Positions 26,909-37,021 of a DNA stretch of 64,000 nt are shown in pieces; positions within the stretch are counted from its first letter, which is position 1, and every line of letters starts with the position of its first letter. The position numbers were made by a program, and so were the translations under genes. The notes under the pieces were generated by a model. That model searched no databases, was not told where the DNA came from, and saw only the letters and a list, made by a program, of their open reading frames with translations. This DNA comes from an uncultured Bacilli bacterium (GTDB lineage: Bacteria > Bacillota_I > Bacilli_A > RFN20 > DUOF01), in assembly GCA_934183255.1 (NCBI GenBank), contig CAKPSD010000001.1:496001-560000 (forward strand), read 5' to 3'.

Positions 26909-28672
26909 TTAAACAATCCTTTTAAACATTTTATCTAGTTCATAATCACTATAAACTATAATAACTGGTCTACCATGAGGACATGTAAAAGGATTATTAC
27001 ATGTAAATAAGTTATCTAATAAAACTTGCATTTCTTCAAGTGATAAATTTTTATTTGCTTTAAGAGATGCTTTACATGCTAAAGTAGCAATAGCCTTAAT
27101 TCTTAAATCTCCTACTTTAATTCTTCCATTTGACGATAACACTTGTTCAATCATCTCATCTATGTATTCATTAACATTAGATTCTTTAACCCATAAAGGT
27201 ATTGAATTAACTTTAAAAGCGTTAATTCCAAAAGGAACTAAATCTATACCTATCTTTTTAAAATTATCTATATAATCTAATATTCTTATTGCTTGAGCAT
27301 TACTTACATTAATTACTACTGGTATTAATAAATCAGTATATGACCAATTATCTTGATTGTTTAATTCTCTTTGAAACTTTTCATAATTAATACGCTCTGC
27401 TGCAGCATGTTGATCTATTAAATATAAAGCACTTTCATCATATGCTAAGATATATTTAGCGTGATATTGCCCTATTGGTCTTAATCTTATATATTTTTTA
27501 TCTGTATTCTCTTTGCTTGAATAATCTATAACTTGCTCTAACTCTATTTTCTCTTCTTGAATCAAATTCTCATTTATAGGTAATTCTTCATTAGTATTAA
27601 AATAAGCTTCCCTATTATAAAAAGTATCAACATCTAACTTTATTTGCTCATTTTTACTAGCTGGTTCATTATAAATTCTAGGAGCAATATCAGTAACTTT
27701 AAATAGTTCTCTAATAGTTTCCTCTACTAATTCTTTTAATTCTCTTTCTTTAGATAATCTAACTTCATGTTTAGCAGGATGAACATTAACATCTACTAGT
27801 GTTGGATCTACAGTAATATTTATAACAGTTATGGGAAATCTATCATCACTTAAATATGTTTTATAGGCTTCAATAACAGCATTAGTAACTCCTATCATCT
27901 TTACACATCTACCATTTAAAATAGTAATAATAAAGTTTCTATTAGCCTTAGATACTCCAAGAGAACTAGTATATCCTGTTATCTCAAAATCATCAGTACT
28001 ACTACTGAATTTCTTCATTTCTCTTGCTACATTAATACCATATAAACTAGAAATAACTTCTAATGTATCATTTCTTCCTGTACTAAAGAAGTTAACTTTA
28101 TCATCCACATATAAAGTAAAACCAATATCAGGATGTGAAAGCGCTAGTTTAGAAACAATTTCATTAATATGTGCTATTTCAACATTATCTGATTTTAAAT
28201 ATTTTAATCTAGCAGGAGTATTATAAAATAAGTTTTCTACTTTAATAGTAGTCCCTACTCTAGAAGCACATACAGTATCTTCAACAACCTTACTATCTAC
28301 TAATTTTAATTTAGTACCTACTTCACCCTTACAAGTTTCTATAGTTACTTCTGCAACTGCAGCAATTGAAGGTAACGCTTCTCCTCTAAATCCTAATGTA
28401 TGAATATTAAATAAGTCTCTTTCTTTTATAATTTTAGAAGTAGCGTGTCTTTTAAATGCTAAATGGGCATCTTCTTTATCCATTCCTTTACCATTATCAC
28501 TAACGATAATAGTTTTTTTCCCAGCTTCTTTTATTTTTATTTCAATTAGTTTAGCACCTGCATCTATAGAGTTTTCTACTAACTCCTTAACTACACTTGC
28601 TGGTCTCTCTATTACTTCTCCTGCTGCAATCTTATTTGCTAAAGAAGGATCTAATTCTCTTATAAAGCCCAT
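26909..28672 (-). CDS. mutL: DNA mismatch repair protein MutL
   Basis: MutL links mismatch recognition by MutS to strand cutting. The N-terminal GHKL ATPase shows ELVENSIDAGA (about 30-40), DNGKGM, GFRGEAL and the second half of the ATP lid. The C-terminal domain has the endonuclease motif DQHAAAERINYE, an ACKASL segment and CPHGRP, so this is a nicking MutL as in most bacteria without MutH. Length 587 is normal. Ribosome binding site AGGAGGTATGAAAA. It follows mutS by 12 bases. Confidence 0.97.
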   Translation of the reverse strand: MGFIRELDPSLANKIAAGEVIERPASVVKELVENSIDAGAKLIEIKIKEAGKKTIIVSDNGKGMDKEDAHLAFKRHATSKIIKERDLFNIHTLGFRGEALPSIAAVAEVTIETCKGEVGTKLKLVDSKVVEDTVCASRVGTTIKVENLFYNTPARLKYLKSDNVEIAHINEIVSKLALSHPDIGFTLYVDDKVNFFSTGRNDTLEVISSLYGINVAREMKKFSSSTDDFEITGYTSSLGVSKANRNFIITILNGRCVKMIGVTNAVIEAYKTYLSDDRFPITVINITVDPTLVDVNVHPAKHEVRLSKERELKELVEETIRELFKVTDIAPRIYNEPASKNEQIKLDVDTFYNREAYFNTNEELPINENLIQEEKIELEQVIDYSSKENTDKKYIRLRPIGQYHAKYILAYDESALYLIDQHAAAERINYEKFQRELNNQDNWSYTDLLIPVVINVSNAQAIRILDYIDNFKKIGIDLVPFGINAFKVNSIPLWVKESNVNEYIDEMIEQVLSSNGRIKVGDLRIKAIATLACKASLKANKNLSLEEMQVLLDNLFTCNNPFTCPHGRPVIIVYSDYELDKMFKRIV

Positions 28673-28684
28673 TTTTCATACCTC

Positions 28685-31210
28685 CTAATTCATTTTATTT
28701 TTTAACTCCACTAAATAACTAAGAGCCTCCATAGGAGTCATATTTAATGGATCTATATTTCTTATTTCCTTTACATATTCTGGTTCTATTTCTTTTATAA
28801 TTACTTCTTTTTTCATAGCACTTGTATTATCATTTTTCTCTAAATTAGCAAGTATTTGTTTTGCTCTTTCAAGAAGAGTTTCTGGTAAATGAGCTAAACG
28901 TGCAACATTAACACCATATGATTTATTAGCGCATCCATCTTGAAGTGTATACAAGAATGTTACTTTATCATTTTCTTCATAAACCGCTACATTTTTATTA
29001 ACAATTCCATCAATCTTACTCTCTAAGAATGTTAATTCATGATAGTGAGTAGAAAATAATGTTTTTGCTTTAATATTTACTGCTATATATTCAATTATTG
29101 CTTGTGCTAAAGCCATACCATCATAAGTAGATGTTCCTCTACCTATTTCATCAAAAATAATTAATGAATTACTAGTAGCGTTTCTAAGAGCATTATTAGC
29201 TTCCATCATCTCTACCATGAATGTAGACTTACCTGTTGTTAAATCATCACTTGCACCTATACGTGTAAATATTTTATCAAACAAGCATAAACTTGCCTCT
29301 TTACATGCTACATAACTACCAATTTGAGCCATGATTACGGCAATAGCAACTTGTCTCATAATTGTAGATTTACCACCCATATTAGGACCTGTAATAATTT
29401 GTAAGAACTTTTCATTATCAATATAAACATTGTTCTTAACAAAGTTTTCTTTTCCTACTAATTGCTCTAATACTGGATGTCTTACTTCTTCTAAAGATAC
29501 TACTCCATCACCATTAAAATTAGGTCTTACATAGCCATTACTTACTGCTACTTCTGCAAAATCGCTTAAAACATCAACAGATGATAAGATATCTGCTAAG
29601 TTTTGAATTTGCTCTGTATATTCTTTTACTTTATCTCTTATTTCACTAAATAATTCATACTCTAATTTAACAATCTTTTCTTCTGCCTTTAAAATCATAT
29701 CTTCTTTTTCTTTTAACTCATTAGTGATAAATCTTTCTGCACCAGTTAAAGTTTGTTTTCTAATATAACCAAATTCATCTTTGACCATATCAAGATATGA
29801 ATTAGTAATTTCAATATAATAACCAAATACCTTGTTATAACCAACCTTCAAACTCTTAATACCTGTCTTTTCTCTTTCACTAGCCTCAATACCAGCAATA
29901 AAAGCTTTACCATTATGTGATATATATTTTAATTCATCTAAATCTTTATTAAAGCCTTCTTTAATTATGCCACCCTCTTTTATTATTAAAGGAGGATTTT
30001 CTATAATAGATCTATCAATTAAATCTACTATTTCAGGCAATGCTTTTATCTTATCAGATAAAACAAATAAATCCATTTCTCCACTATCTTTTAATAAGTT
30101 TTTAATATCAGGAACTACACTTAATGATCTCTTTAATTGAATTAAATCTCTAGCATTCGCATTACCATAACTAATTCTTGCTACTAATCTTTCCAAATCA
30201 TAAACTTCTTTTAATAATTCTATAACTTGCTTTCTACATATAAAATTATTAACAAAACTATCTACTATTTTTAATCTCTCATCAATTGCCTTTTCATTAC
30301 ATAATGGGTTAGCTATCCATCTCTTTAGCATTCTTGATCCTGCCGCTGTTTTGCACTTATCTAGTATCCAAAGTAATGATCCATATCTATCTTCACTTCT
30401 AAGTGTTCTTGTTAATTCTAGGTTATTTCTAGAATATCCATCTATTTGTAATAGTTCTGTTTTAGTAATAACTATTGCTTTCTTTAAATAGTCCAAGTTT
30501 CTTTTTTGTGTTTTTATTAAGTAACCAATTAATCTATTAATAGATTTAATTTGTCTGTAATCACTAACATTTTCACTAATATGAGCATATTCTTTTTCAT
30601 CCGCTAATTCCTTTTGGTAAGAAATTGTTAATCTACAATTTTCTTTTATTTTAAGAATCATTTCACTATCAAAATCTTCACTTACTACTATTTCTTTACA
30701 CTCTAAAGATTCTATTTCACTCTTTAATGCATTAAAGTTTCTATCTATATTTAAAACGCTTATTTCTCCAGTAGATAAATCAACATAACTTAATATATAG
30801 TTATTTCCTGCTTCTTCAACTTCAAGCAAGTAGTTGTTTCTTCTTTCATTTAATCCTAAATCAATTAAAGTACCAGGAGTAATTATTTGTACTACATCTC
30901 TTTTTACAATGCCTTTTGCTAAAGCAGGATCTTCTAATTGTTCTACTATTCCTACTTTATATCCTCTATCAATTAATCTTTCAATATATCCTTTTACACT
31001 ATGATATGGAACTCCACACATTGGAACTTTTTCTTCTACTCCTGCATCTCTTCCCGTTAACACTAATTCTAATTCACGAGAAGCAATTTTCGCATCTTCA
31101 AAGAACATTTCATAAAAGTCTCCTAATCTATAAAAAATTAAAGTATCTTCATATTGTTCCTTAACTTTTAAATATTGAGTCATCATTGGTGTATAATTTT
31201 TCTTTTCCAT
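28685..31210 (-). CDS. mutS: DNA mismatch repair protein MutS
   Basis: MutS binds base mismatches and small loops. The N-terminal mismatch-recognition motif is present (FYRLGDFYEMFFEDA, about 27-41, containing the Phe-x-Glu wedge). The C-terminal ATPase shows Walker A GPNMGGKSTIMRQ, the DDLTTGKSTFMVEM signature region and Walker B LIIFDEIGRGTSTYDG, and FSTHYHELT follows. Length 841 is typical of MutS1. It leads the mutS-mutL-miaA-tcdA operon, with an extended -10 promoter just upstream. Confidence 0.98.
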   Translation of the reverse strand: MEKKNYTPMMTQYLKVKEQYEDTLIFYRLGDFYEMFFEDAKIASRELELVLTGRDAGVEEKVPMCGVPYHSVKGYIERLIDRGYKVGIVEQLEDPALAKGIVKRDVVQIITPGTLIDLGLNERRNNYLLEVEEAGNNYILSYVDLSTGEISVLNIDRNFNALKSEIESLECKEIVVSEDFDSEMILKIKENCRLTISYQKELADEKEYAHISENVSDYRQIKSINRLIGYLIKTQKRNLDYLKKAIVITKTELLQIDGYSRNNLELTRTLRSEDRYGSLLWILDKCKTAAGSRMLKRWIANPLCNEKAIDERLKIVDSFVNNFICRKQVIELLKEVYDLERLVARISYGNANARDLIQLKRSLSVVPDIKNLLKDSGEMDLFVLSDKIKALPEIVDLIDRSIIENPPLIIKEGGIIKEGFNKDLDELKYISHNGKAFIAGIEASEREKTGIKSLKVGYNKVFGYYIEITNSYLDMVKDEFGYIRKQTLTGAERFITNELKEKEDMILKAEEKIVKLEYELFSEIRDKVKEYTEQIQNLADILSSVDVLSDFAEVAVSNGYVRPNFNGDGVVSLEEVRHPVLEQLVGKENFVKNNVYIDNEKFLQIITGPNMGGKSTIMRQVAIAVIMAQIGSYVACKEASLCLFDKIFTRIGASDDLTTGKSTFMVEMMEANNALRNATSNSLIIFDEIGRGTSTYDGMALAQAIIEYIAVNIKAKTLFSTHYHELTFLESKIDGIVNKNVAVYEENDKVTFLYTLQDGCANKSYGVNVARLAHLPETLLERAKQILANLEKNDNTSAMKKEVIIKEIEPEYVKEIRNIDPLNMTPMEALSYLVELKNKMN

Positions 31211-31233
31211 ACTTTCACTCCTACTGCCTTGTT

Positions 31234-31239
31234 ATTATA
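31234..31239 (-). promoter_or_regulatory. Extended -10 promoter of the mutS operon
   Basis: TGGTATAAT on the minus strand. The -35 position holds only TTTATT. It lies 24 bases before the mutS ATG, with AGGAGTG as ribosome binding site. Confidence 0.6.
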
Positions 31240-31294
31240 CCATTTCTTTATTTCTTAATAAAGAATTAAAAAGAGTAATTTATTTTAAAATTGA

Positions 31295-31322
31295 TTGTAA
31301 AAAATGTTACTTTTGCTATAAT
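31295..31322 (+). promoter_or_regulatory. Promoter of the DUF2188 gene
   Basis: TTGTAA (31295-31300), 16 bases, then TGCTATAAT (-10 at 31317-31322), an extended -10 box. It is divergent from the mutS promoter, about 55 bases away. Confidence 0.7.
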
Positions 31323-31350
31323 ATACAATGTATTGAAAGGAAGAAGTATT

Positions 31351-31914
31351 ATGTGTTTTTTTTGGAAAAGAAAAAAGAATAAAAAAGAAGAAGTAAAAAA
31401 AGAAGAGGTAAAGGTTGAAAAAACTAAAGTAGAAGAAGAGCCTAAAGAAAAAAAGGCTGCTCCCGTAAAGGGTGAACAAAAGGCAAAAACTGAACAAAAA
31501 AATACTACTAAAAAAGAAGATACAAAAAAGCAACCAGTAACTGAATCAAAAACATCTAAAGCTAAAAATAAAAAGGTTGAAGAAAAAATTGAGACCAAAA
31601 AAGCTCCAGTAGCAAATAAAACTATTGTTAAAAAAGTTGAAGTTAAGGAAGAAAAAGTTGAAGAAAAAGAAGTAAAGAAAGCTCCTGCTAATAAAGTTTA
31701 CCATGTATCTTTAAGAAAAGATGATGGAAAGTGGCAAGTAAAATATGGCGGAGGTCAAAAAGCTATAAAGTTATTTGATACTCAAGCTGAAGCTATCAAA
31801 TTTGCTGAAGAAAGAGCAGAAAGCCAAGATGGTTCTATTTCTATTCATAAAAAAGATGGAAAAATTAGAAAACAAGATTACAGTAAAAAAGCAGAAAACA
31901 AAGAAGATAAATAG
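31351..31914 (+). CDS. DUF2188 domain protein with a long Lys/Glu-rich N-terminus
   Basis: ATG 31351 is preceded by GAAAGGAAG. An upstream in-frame extension lies across the promoter and is rejected, leaving 187 residues. Residues 1-6 are hydrophobic (MCFFWK), followed by about 120 residues of low-complexity Lys/Glu/Ala/Pro sequence. The C-terminal domain (from NKVYHVSLRKDDGKWQVKY) matches DUF2188, a small beta-rich domain with 'W.V...GG.kA...F.TQ.EAI..A'. The combination is common in low-GC Firmicutes; function is unknown. It is a monocistronic unit with its own promoter and terminator. Confidence 0.85.
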   Translation: MCFFWKRKKNKKEEVKKEEVKVEKTKVEEEPKEKKAAPVKGEQKAKTEQKNTTKKEDTKKQPVTESKTSKAKNKKVEEKIETKKAPVANKTIVKKVEVKEEKVEEKEVKKAPANKVYHVSLRKDDGKWQVKYGGGQKAIKLFDTQAEAIKFAEERAESQDGSISIHKKDGKIRKQDYSKKAENKEDK

Positions 31915-31927
31915 TATAGGTTTTTCA

Positions 31928-31957
31928 AAGTAGTATTCATAGAATATTACTTTTTTT
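31928..31957 (+). terminator. Terminator of the DUF2188 gene
   Basis: AAGTAGTATTC, loop ATA, GAATATTACTT, then seven Ts. The 11-base-pair stem holds one G-U pair. Confidence 0.85.
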
Positions 31958-31985
31958 ATATATTAAAAAGAAAGGATGTAATGAA

Positions 31986-33425
31986 ATGAATGATATAAAA
32001 AATGAAAAGATAACATCTCGTGATGTAGATTTTGCAAAATGGTATACGGATGTTGTAAAAGCAGCTCGTTTGGCAGCTTATTCAAATGTTAAAGGATGTG
32101 TTGTATTTGAGCCTAATGGCGCTGCATTATGGGAAAGAATACAAAAAGTATTAGACGATAAATTCAAAGAAACAGGGCACCAAAATGTTATGATGCCAAT
32201 GTTAATACCTGAAAACTTAATGAAAAAAGAAGGAGAATTAATTAACGGATTTGCTCCTGAAGTTGCTTGGGTAACTATTGGTGGTACTAAACAACTTGAA
32301 GAAAAATTATGTATAAGACCTACGAGCGAAACATTATTTAGTGACTACTATAGTGGCATAGTAAATTCTTATAGGGATTTACCTATAAAATATAATCAAT
32401 GGTGTAGTGTTATGAGATGGGAAAAAGAAACAAGGCCTTTTTTAAGAAGTAGAGAATTTTTCTGGCAAGAAGGACATACAATACACGAGACTCAAAAAGA
32501 AGCTGAAGAAGAAACCTTAAATATGCTTAATGTATACAAAGATTTTTTTGAGCAATATTTAGCAATTCCTGTGCTTACTGGCAAAAAAACAGAAAAAGAG
32601 AAATTTGCAGGTGCTGAATATACATATACTGTTGAAGCTCTTATGTACAATGGTGTTTCATTACAATCTGGAACTAGTCATTATTTTGGTCAAAAGTTTT
32701 CTAAGGCATATGATATTAAATTTATGGGAAGAGACAATAAAATTGAATATGCTTATCAAACATCATGGGGAGTTTCAAATAGAATGATTGGGGCTTTAAT
32801 CATGGTTCATGGTGATGATAATGGGTTAATTTTACCTCCTCGTATTGCTCCAAGACAAGTAGTAATTGTTGGTATTGGTAAAAATGACGAAATTGTAAAT
32901 TCTGCAGTTAACAAATGCTATGAAGACTTAAAAAAAGCTGGCATTTCAGTATATATTGATTCAACTGAAAGAAGTCCTGGTTTTAAATTTGCAGAAGCAG
33001 AAGTGAATGGCATACCTGTAAGACTTGAAATTGGCAAAAGAGATTTAGCTAATAACCAAATAACAATTGCAAGACGTGATACTAGAGAAAAATTATTATT
33101 TAACTATGATAAAAATTTATTTGACAATATAAAAAAATTAATGGAAGATATTCAAACTAACATGTATAATAGAGCAAAAAAAAGAATGGAATCTCTAACA
33201 TATAGCGCTACAACTTATGAAGAAGTAAAAAAAATCATGGATACTCAACCAGGATTTATATATGCACCTTGGTGTGGTGAACAAGAATGCGAATTAAAGA
33301 TGAAAGAAATTAGAGGAACCAAATCTAGATGTATAGTAGAAACTTATGATCACGATCACGAACACAAATGTGTAGTGTGTGGTAAAAAAGCTAAGCATAA
33401 TGTTGTATGGGGTATACAATACTAA
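31986..33425 (+). CDS. proS: Prolyl-tRNA synthetase, archaeal/eukaryotic-type (ProS type 3)
   Basis: ProRS charges tRNA-Pro. At 479 residues it lacks the editing insertion of the long bacterial enzyme and has the archaeal-type layout: DFAKWYTDVVKAARLA at the start, class II motif 2 MRWEKETRPFLRSREFFWQE, motif 3 GLILPPRIAPRQVVIV and a C-terminal zinc-like domain (CGEQECE ... CVVCGKKAKHN). This type is scattered in Firmicutes and Mollicutes. No T-box leader fits in the 70-base gap to the previous gene. A terminator follows. Confidence 0.96.
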   Translation: MNDIKNEKITSRDVDFAKWYTDVVKAARLAAYSNVKGCVVFEPNGAALWERIQKVLDDKFKETGHQNVMMPMLIPENLMKKEGELINGFAPEVAWVTIGGTKQLEEKLCIRPTSETLFSDYYSGIVNSYRDLPIKYNQWCSVMRWEKETRPFLRSREFFWQEGHTIHETQKEAEEETLNMLNVYKDFFEQYLAIPVLTGKKTEKEKFAGAEYTYTVEALMYNGVSLQSGTSHYFGQKFSKAYDIKFMGRDNKIEYAYQTSWGVSNRMIGALIMVHGDDNGLILPPRIAPRQVVIVGIGKNDEIVNSAVNKCYEDLKKAGISVYIDSTERSPGFKFAEAEVNGIPVRLEIGKRDLANNQITIARRDTREKLLFNYDKNLFDNIKKLMEDIQTNMYNRAKKRMESLTYSATTYEEVKKIMDTQPGFIYAPWCGEQECELKMKEIRGTKSRCIVETYDHDHEHKCVVCGKKAKHNVVWGIQY

Positions 33426-33442
33426 CAAAAAATATCAATATA

Positions 33443-33467
33443 AAAGAGCTAGTTAGCTCTTTTTTTA
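33443..33467 (+). terminator. Terminator of proS
   Basis: AAAGAGCT, loop AGTT, AGCTCTTT, then further Ts. Confidence 0.85.
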
Positions 33468-33587
33468 TATCTTAAGATTGCGTTGATTATTGATTTTGTA
33501 ACATAGATTAAAATATGAAATTGGCTAGTAACCAATTTCTTGTCATAGTTTATAACTTTACACAAATTTATTTATAGACTCTTGCAT

Positions 33588-34664
33588 CTAATAATCTACA
33601 TGACTTCCTCCATACTTATCTAGTGATATAGATTTCATCCTTTCTTTACTTACTCCAATACATTCAATTATTTCATTAAACATACTAAATAATTCTATAT
33701 CAATTGAATTATCTACTACCTTCATTTTTTTCATTTGCTTATAGAACTTTTTACTCACTTTTAATCCTATTGAATAAGCATAATATTTTTCCCACATAAG
33801 CACTCCCATAATTGGATGATTAGGTATTTCACTATAATGCTTCAAATATTTTTTAAAGCCCTTCCATTTTTTATAATCTTCATTACCTTGTTTACTAAAC
33901 TCATTATAATAACAAGTTAAATTAAATGTGAATGTAACAATAAACTTTAATACCCATAAAATTAAAGCACTTATTAAAGACCATATAAACAAAATGGCTA
34001 TAAATTCATCACCATCTGATGCTTCTGCAATTAAACCTATTATACCAAACATTACACTTGCAATGCTTGCCATCAAAGTAACAATTTTATTAATAATTTT
34101 ATATGTTTTCATTTTCCATTTAGCATAACTTTTGCTAAAAAAATCTTTTTCTTTTGCTTCATCTTGAATACCTTTTAAAAACTCACTATAAAATTTTTTA
34201 TCTAAGTTCTCTTTATATAACTTATTGCTTAAATCTTTCTCGTTTATTTCTAATTTATCTCTAAACAAATAATTTATTAATAGTACTTCATATTTATTCA
34301 ATTTTTCTTTATTTAACAAAGTAATTCTATACTCTCCTGAATTACTATTAATCGATCCATAAAGCAAATCTATTTTTATTTTTCCTTTTCCAATCAAATC
34401 GAATAAAGTTGAGCAAATTTCTCTTCTTCCAATTTTTTGCATATTTACTAAATATGCCATTATCGCAGGTTCATAGTCAGGAATATTAACAGTTTCACTC
34501 ACAAACAAATTAAACATCTCTTTAAATTGTTTTCTAGAATTAAATGATAGGACCTCTATTACTAAATAGACTAGATAAATAGCTACTATTAAGGTTGCTA
34601 AACCAACTATAAGCACAAAGGGTATACTTAAAGCAAAAAATAAATCACTAGTTTTTAAAAACAT
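33588..34664 (-). CDS. DUF2207-type membrane protein (C-terminal half only)
   Basis: The 358-residue protein has a membrane segment at about 12-38 and a pair at about 195-245. The region FKEMFNLFVSETVNIPDYEPAI to FDLIGKGKIKI and the end motif LMWEKYYAYSIGLKVSKKFY match the cytoplasmic half of DUF2207 proteins ('lWekYl.yA..lGv'). The N-terminal extracellular DUF2207 domain and its signal peptide are missing, so this is a shortened version. Ribosome binding site AAGGTGATG. It is a single-gene unit between proS and the divergent pseudouridine synthase. Function unknown. Confidence 0.72.
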   Translation of the reverse strand: MFLKTSDLFFALSIPFVLIVGLATLIVAIYLVYLVIEVLSFNSRKQFKEMFNLFVSETVNIPDYEPAIMAYLVNMQKIGRREICSTLFDLIGKGKIKIDLLYGSINSNSGEYRITLLNKEKLNKYEVLLINYLFRDKLEINEKDLSNKLYKENLDKKFYSEFLKGIQDEAKEKDFFSKSYAKWKMKTYKIINKIVTLMASIASVMFGIIGLIAEASDGDEFIAILFIWSLISALILWVLKFIVTFTFNLTCYYNEFSKQGNEDYKKWKGFKKYLKHYSEIPNHPIMGVLMWEKYYAYSIGLKVSKKFYKQMKKMKVVDNSIDIELFSMFNEIIECIGVSKERMKSISLDKYGGSHVDY

Positions 34665-34743
34665 TCAACATCACCTTTTTTAGTATATTAAATTTACAAC
34701 TTTTATTCCACTAATGATATAATATTTTTGTGGTGATTTTTAA

Positions 34744-35457
34744 ATGATGAGATTAGATAAGTATTTATCTTTTTTAGGAAAAGGTTCTAGAAAAGAAGTA
34801 AAAGAGTTTATAAAGAAAGGATTAGTAAGTGTTAATGGAATTACTATAAAAAAAGATGACTTTAAAATTAATGAAGAGAATGATATAGTAATATTTAATA
34901 ATGAAAAATTAGAATATGAAGAGTTTGCATATTTAATGCTTAATAAACCAAGTGGAGTAGTAAGCGCTACTTATGATAATAAAGATAAAACTGTTATTGA
35001 TTTAATTAAAGAATATAAACATTTAGATTTATTTCCTTTTGGTAGACTTGATAAAGATAGCGAAGGATTACTTGTAATTAGTAATGATGGCAAACTTGCT
35101 CATGAATTGTTATCACCTAAAAAGCATGTTAACAAAAAGTATTATGTTGAAGTGCTAGGAAAAGTTACTAATGAAGATGTTCTTGCCTTTAAAGAGGGGA
35201 TCACTCTAGATAATGAGTTATGCAAAAGTGCAACTCTTGAAATAATAAAAAGCGATGATATTAGTTATTGCTATGTTACTATTAGTGAAGGAAAGTACCA
35301 TCAAGTAAAAAGAATGTTTGAAAGTGTAAATAAAAAGGTAACTTACTTAAAAAGAGTTACCTTTGGAAATCTAAAACTTGATGAAAATTTAAAACTTGGT
35401 GAATATCGAAAATTAACAGAGCAAGAAATAAATTTACTAAAAGAAAAGGACAACTAA
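34744..35457 (+). CDS. RsuA/RluB-family pseudouridine synthase
   Basis: This family converts specific uridines in 16S or 23S rRNA to pseudouridine. Residues 1-60 are an S4 RNA-binding domain (MRLDKYLSFLGKGSRKEV). The catalytic domain carries LMLNKPSGVVSATYD and the active-site Asp in GRLDKDSEGLLVISND (about 96-111), and ISEGKYHQVKRMF near the end. At 237 residues it is close to RsuA/YtzG-type 16S enzymes. A second ATG lies one codon downstream. It converges on lysS and shares a bidirectional terminator. Confidence 0.92.
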   Translation: MMRLDKYLSFLGKGSRKEVKEFIKKGLVSVNGITIKKDDFKINEENDIVIFNNEKLEYEEFAYLMLNKPSGVVSATYDNKDKTVIDLIKEYKHLDLFPFGRLDKDSEGLLVISNDGKLAHELLSPKKHVNKKYYVEVLGKVTNEDVLAFKEGITLDNELCKSATLEIIKSDDISYCYVTISEGKYHQVKRMFESVNKKVTYLKRVTFGNLKLDENLKLGEYRKLTEQEINLLKEKDN

Positions 35458-35472
35458 TTAATTGTCCTTTTT
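35444..35472. terminator. Bidirectional terminator between rsuA-like gene and lysS
   Basis: AAAAGGACAA, loop CTAATTAA, TTGTCCTTTT. The stem covers both stop codons of these convergent genes. Confidence 0.85.
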
Positions 35473-36957
35473 GTTTATTCTCATATGTGGAAATAATAAC
35501 ACATCACGAATGCTATCAGTATTAGTTAATAGCATAACTAATCTATCTACACCAATTCCTATACCACCAGTTGGTGCCATACCATATTCTAATGCTTCAA
35601 CAAAATCAATATCCATTTCATTTGCTTCTTCATTACCTAAGTCTTTTTCTTTTAATTGATTAATAAATCTTTCTTTTTGATCAATTGGATCATTTAACTC
35701 AGTATAAGCATTACCAAATTCTTTACCATTAATAAATAATTCAAATCTATCTGTAAATCTAGGATCTTCAGGATTTCTCTTAGTAAGTGGAGAAATTTCT
35801 ACTGGATATTTATAAATAAATGTAGGTTGAATAAGTGTATCTTCTACAAAATTTTCAAAAAATAAATTTATGATATGTCCTAATGTTCTTTCATGTTTTT
35901 CAACCTCAACATTATGCTTTTTAGCAAGTTCTAGTGCTTCTTCATCGGTAGTTACTTTATTAAAATCAACACCAGTTACTTCTTTAATGGCATCAACCAT
36001 TGTAATTCTCTTAAATGGAGCTTTTAAACTAATTTGCTTATCTTGATATGTGATTTCAGTAGTTCCTTGTATTTTAACTGCTAACTCGCTAAACATACCT
36101 TCTGCTAATTCCATCATATCAGTTAAATCACCATATGCCATATATGCCTCAACTGTAGTAAATTCAGGATTGTGAGTTGCATCCATCCCCTCATTTCTAA
36201 ATAATCTACCTATTTCATAGACACTTTCCATACCACCAACAATTAATCTCTTTAATGGTAATTCAGTAGCTATTCTTAAATAGAAATCCATATCTAATGC
36301 ATTATGGTGAGTAACAAATGGTCTAGCACTTGCTCCACCTAAAATTGGGTTTAATACTGGAGTTTCTACTTCAACAAATCCTCTACTATCTAAATAATTT
36401 TGAATACCTCTAATTATTTTAGGTCTAGTAAATGCCATTTTCTTACTTTCTTCATTCATAATTAAATCAACATATCTACGACGTCTAGCTTCTTCTTTAT
36501 CTTGTAAGCCATGGAACTTTTCTGGTAAAGGTCTTAAAGCTTTAGTTAAGTGTGTATATTCTAACGCTTTAACACTTAATTCACCAGTTTTAGTAATCAT
36601 TAGTCTTCCTTTAATTCCTACTACATCACCGATATCTGCTAATTTAAACACTTCCCAAGTTTCTTCGCCTAATATATCTTTTCTTAAATAAACTTGTATT
36701 TGTCCTTTTTTATCTTGTATATGCATAAAAGCAACTTTACCCATATCTCTTAAAGTCATTATTCTACCAGCTACACTTACAATAATTTCTTTTTCTTCCA
36801 TTTCTTCATGAGTACAACTACCATACTTTTCTTTTAAATCTGCACTCCAAGAATCTCTATTATATTTTTTACCAAATGGATCTAAGCCCTTCTCAATATA
36901 TTTAGCAAGCTTTTCTCTTCTAATTTGCTCTTGTTCTGTTAAATCTAATTCTTCCAT
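35458..36957 (-). CDS. lysS: Lysyl-tRNA synthetase, class II
   Basis: LysRS charges tRNA-Lys. The N-terminal OB fold binds the anticodon (VAGRIMTLRDMGKVAFMHIQD). The class II core has motif 2 FRNEGMDATHNPEFTTVE and motif 3 GGIGIGVDRLVMLLTN near the C-terminus. The open frame extends 13 codons upstream, but AAGGAAG stands before ATG 36957 and homologues start at MEELDLTEQ, giving 499 residues. No T-box is visible. A tRNA-Lys gene lies far away at 50247. Confidence 0.97.
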   Translation of the reverse strand: MEELDLTEQEQIRREKLAKYIEKGLDPFGKKYNRDSWSADLKEKYGSCTHEEMEEKEIIVSVAGRIMTLRDMGKVAFMHIQDKKGQIQVYLRKDILGEETWEVFKLADIGDVVGIKGRLMITKTGELSVKALEYTHLTKALRPLPEKFHGLQDKEEARRRRYVDLIMNEESKKMAFTRPKIIRGIQNYLDSRGFVEVETPVLNPILGGASARPFVTHHNALDMDFYLRIATELPLKRLIVGGMESVYEIGRLFRNEGMDATHNPEFTTVEAYMAYGDLTDMMELAEGMFSELAVKIQGTTEITYQDKQISLKAPFKRITMVDAIKEVTGVDFNKVTTDEEALELAKKHNVEVEKHERTLGHIINLFFENFVEDTLIQPTFIYKYPVEISPLTKRNPEDPRFTDRFELFINGKEFGNAYTELNDPIDQKERFINQLKEKDLGNEEANEMDIDFVEALEYGMAPTGGIGIGVDRLVMLLTNTDSIRDVLLFPHMRINKKDN

Positions 36958-37021
36958 TAATCGCACTTCCTTTACAATGTTGTTATTATATAACAATTAT
37001 TATTATTTATCAATTATTTAA

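Noticed and set aside
31266..31598. Long minus-strand frames, Phe/Ser-rich, opposite the DUF2188 gene
   Set aside because: They are mirror images of the Lys/Glu-rich coding sequence (AAA/GAA codons read as TTT/TTC). The plus strand has promoter, ribosome binding site and terminator.
31915..31985. T-box or other leader riboswitch before proS or lysS
   Set aside because: The gaps are too short and contain only a terminator or ordinary ribosome binding sites; no T-box core sequence was seen.
33518..33541. Hairpin GAAATTGG/CCAATTTC between proS and the DUF2207-type gene
   Set aside because: No T run on either side that would make a terminator, and no nearby start that it would control. A 20-codon plus-strand frame across it has no convincing ribosome binding site.
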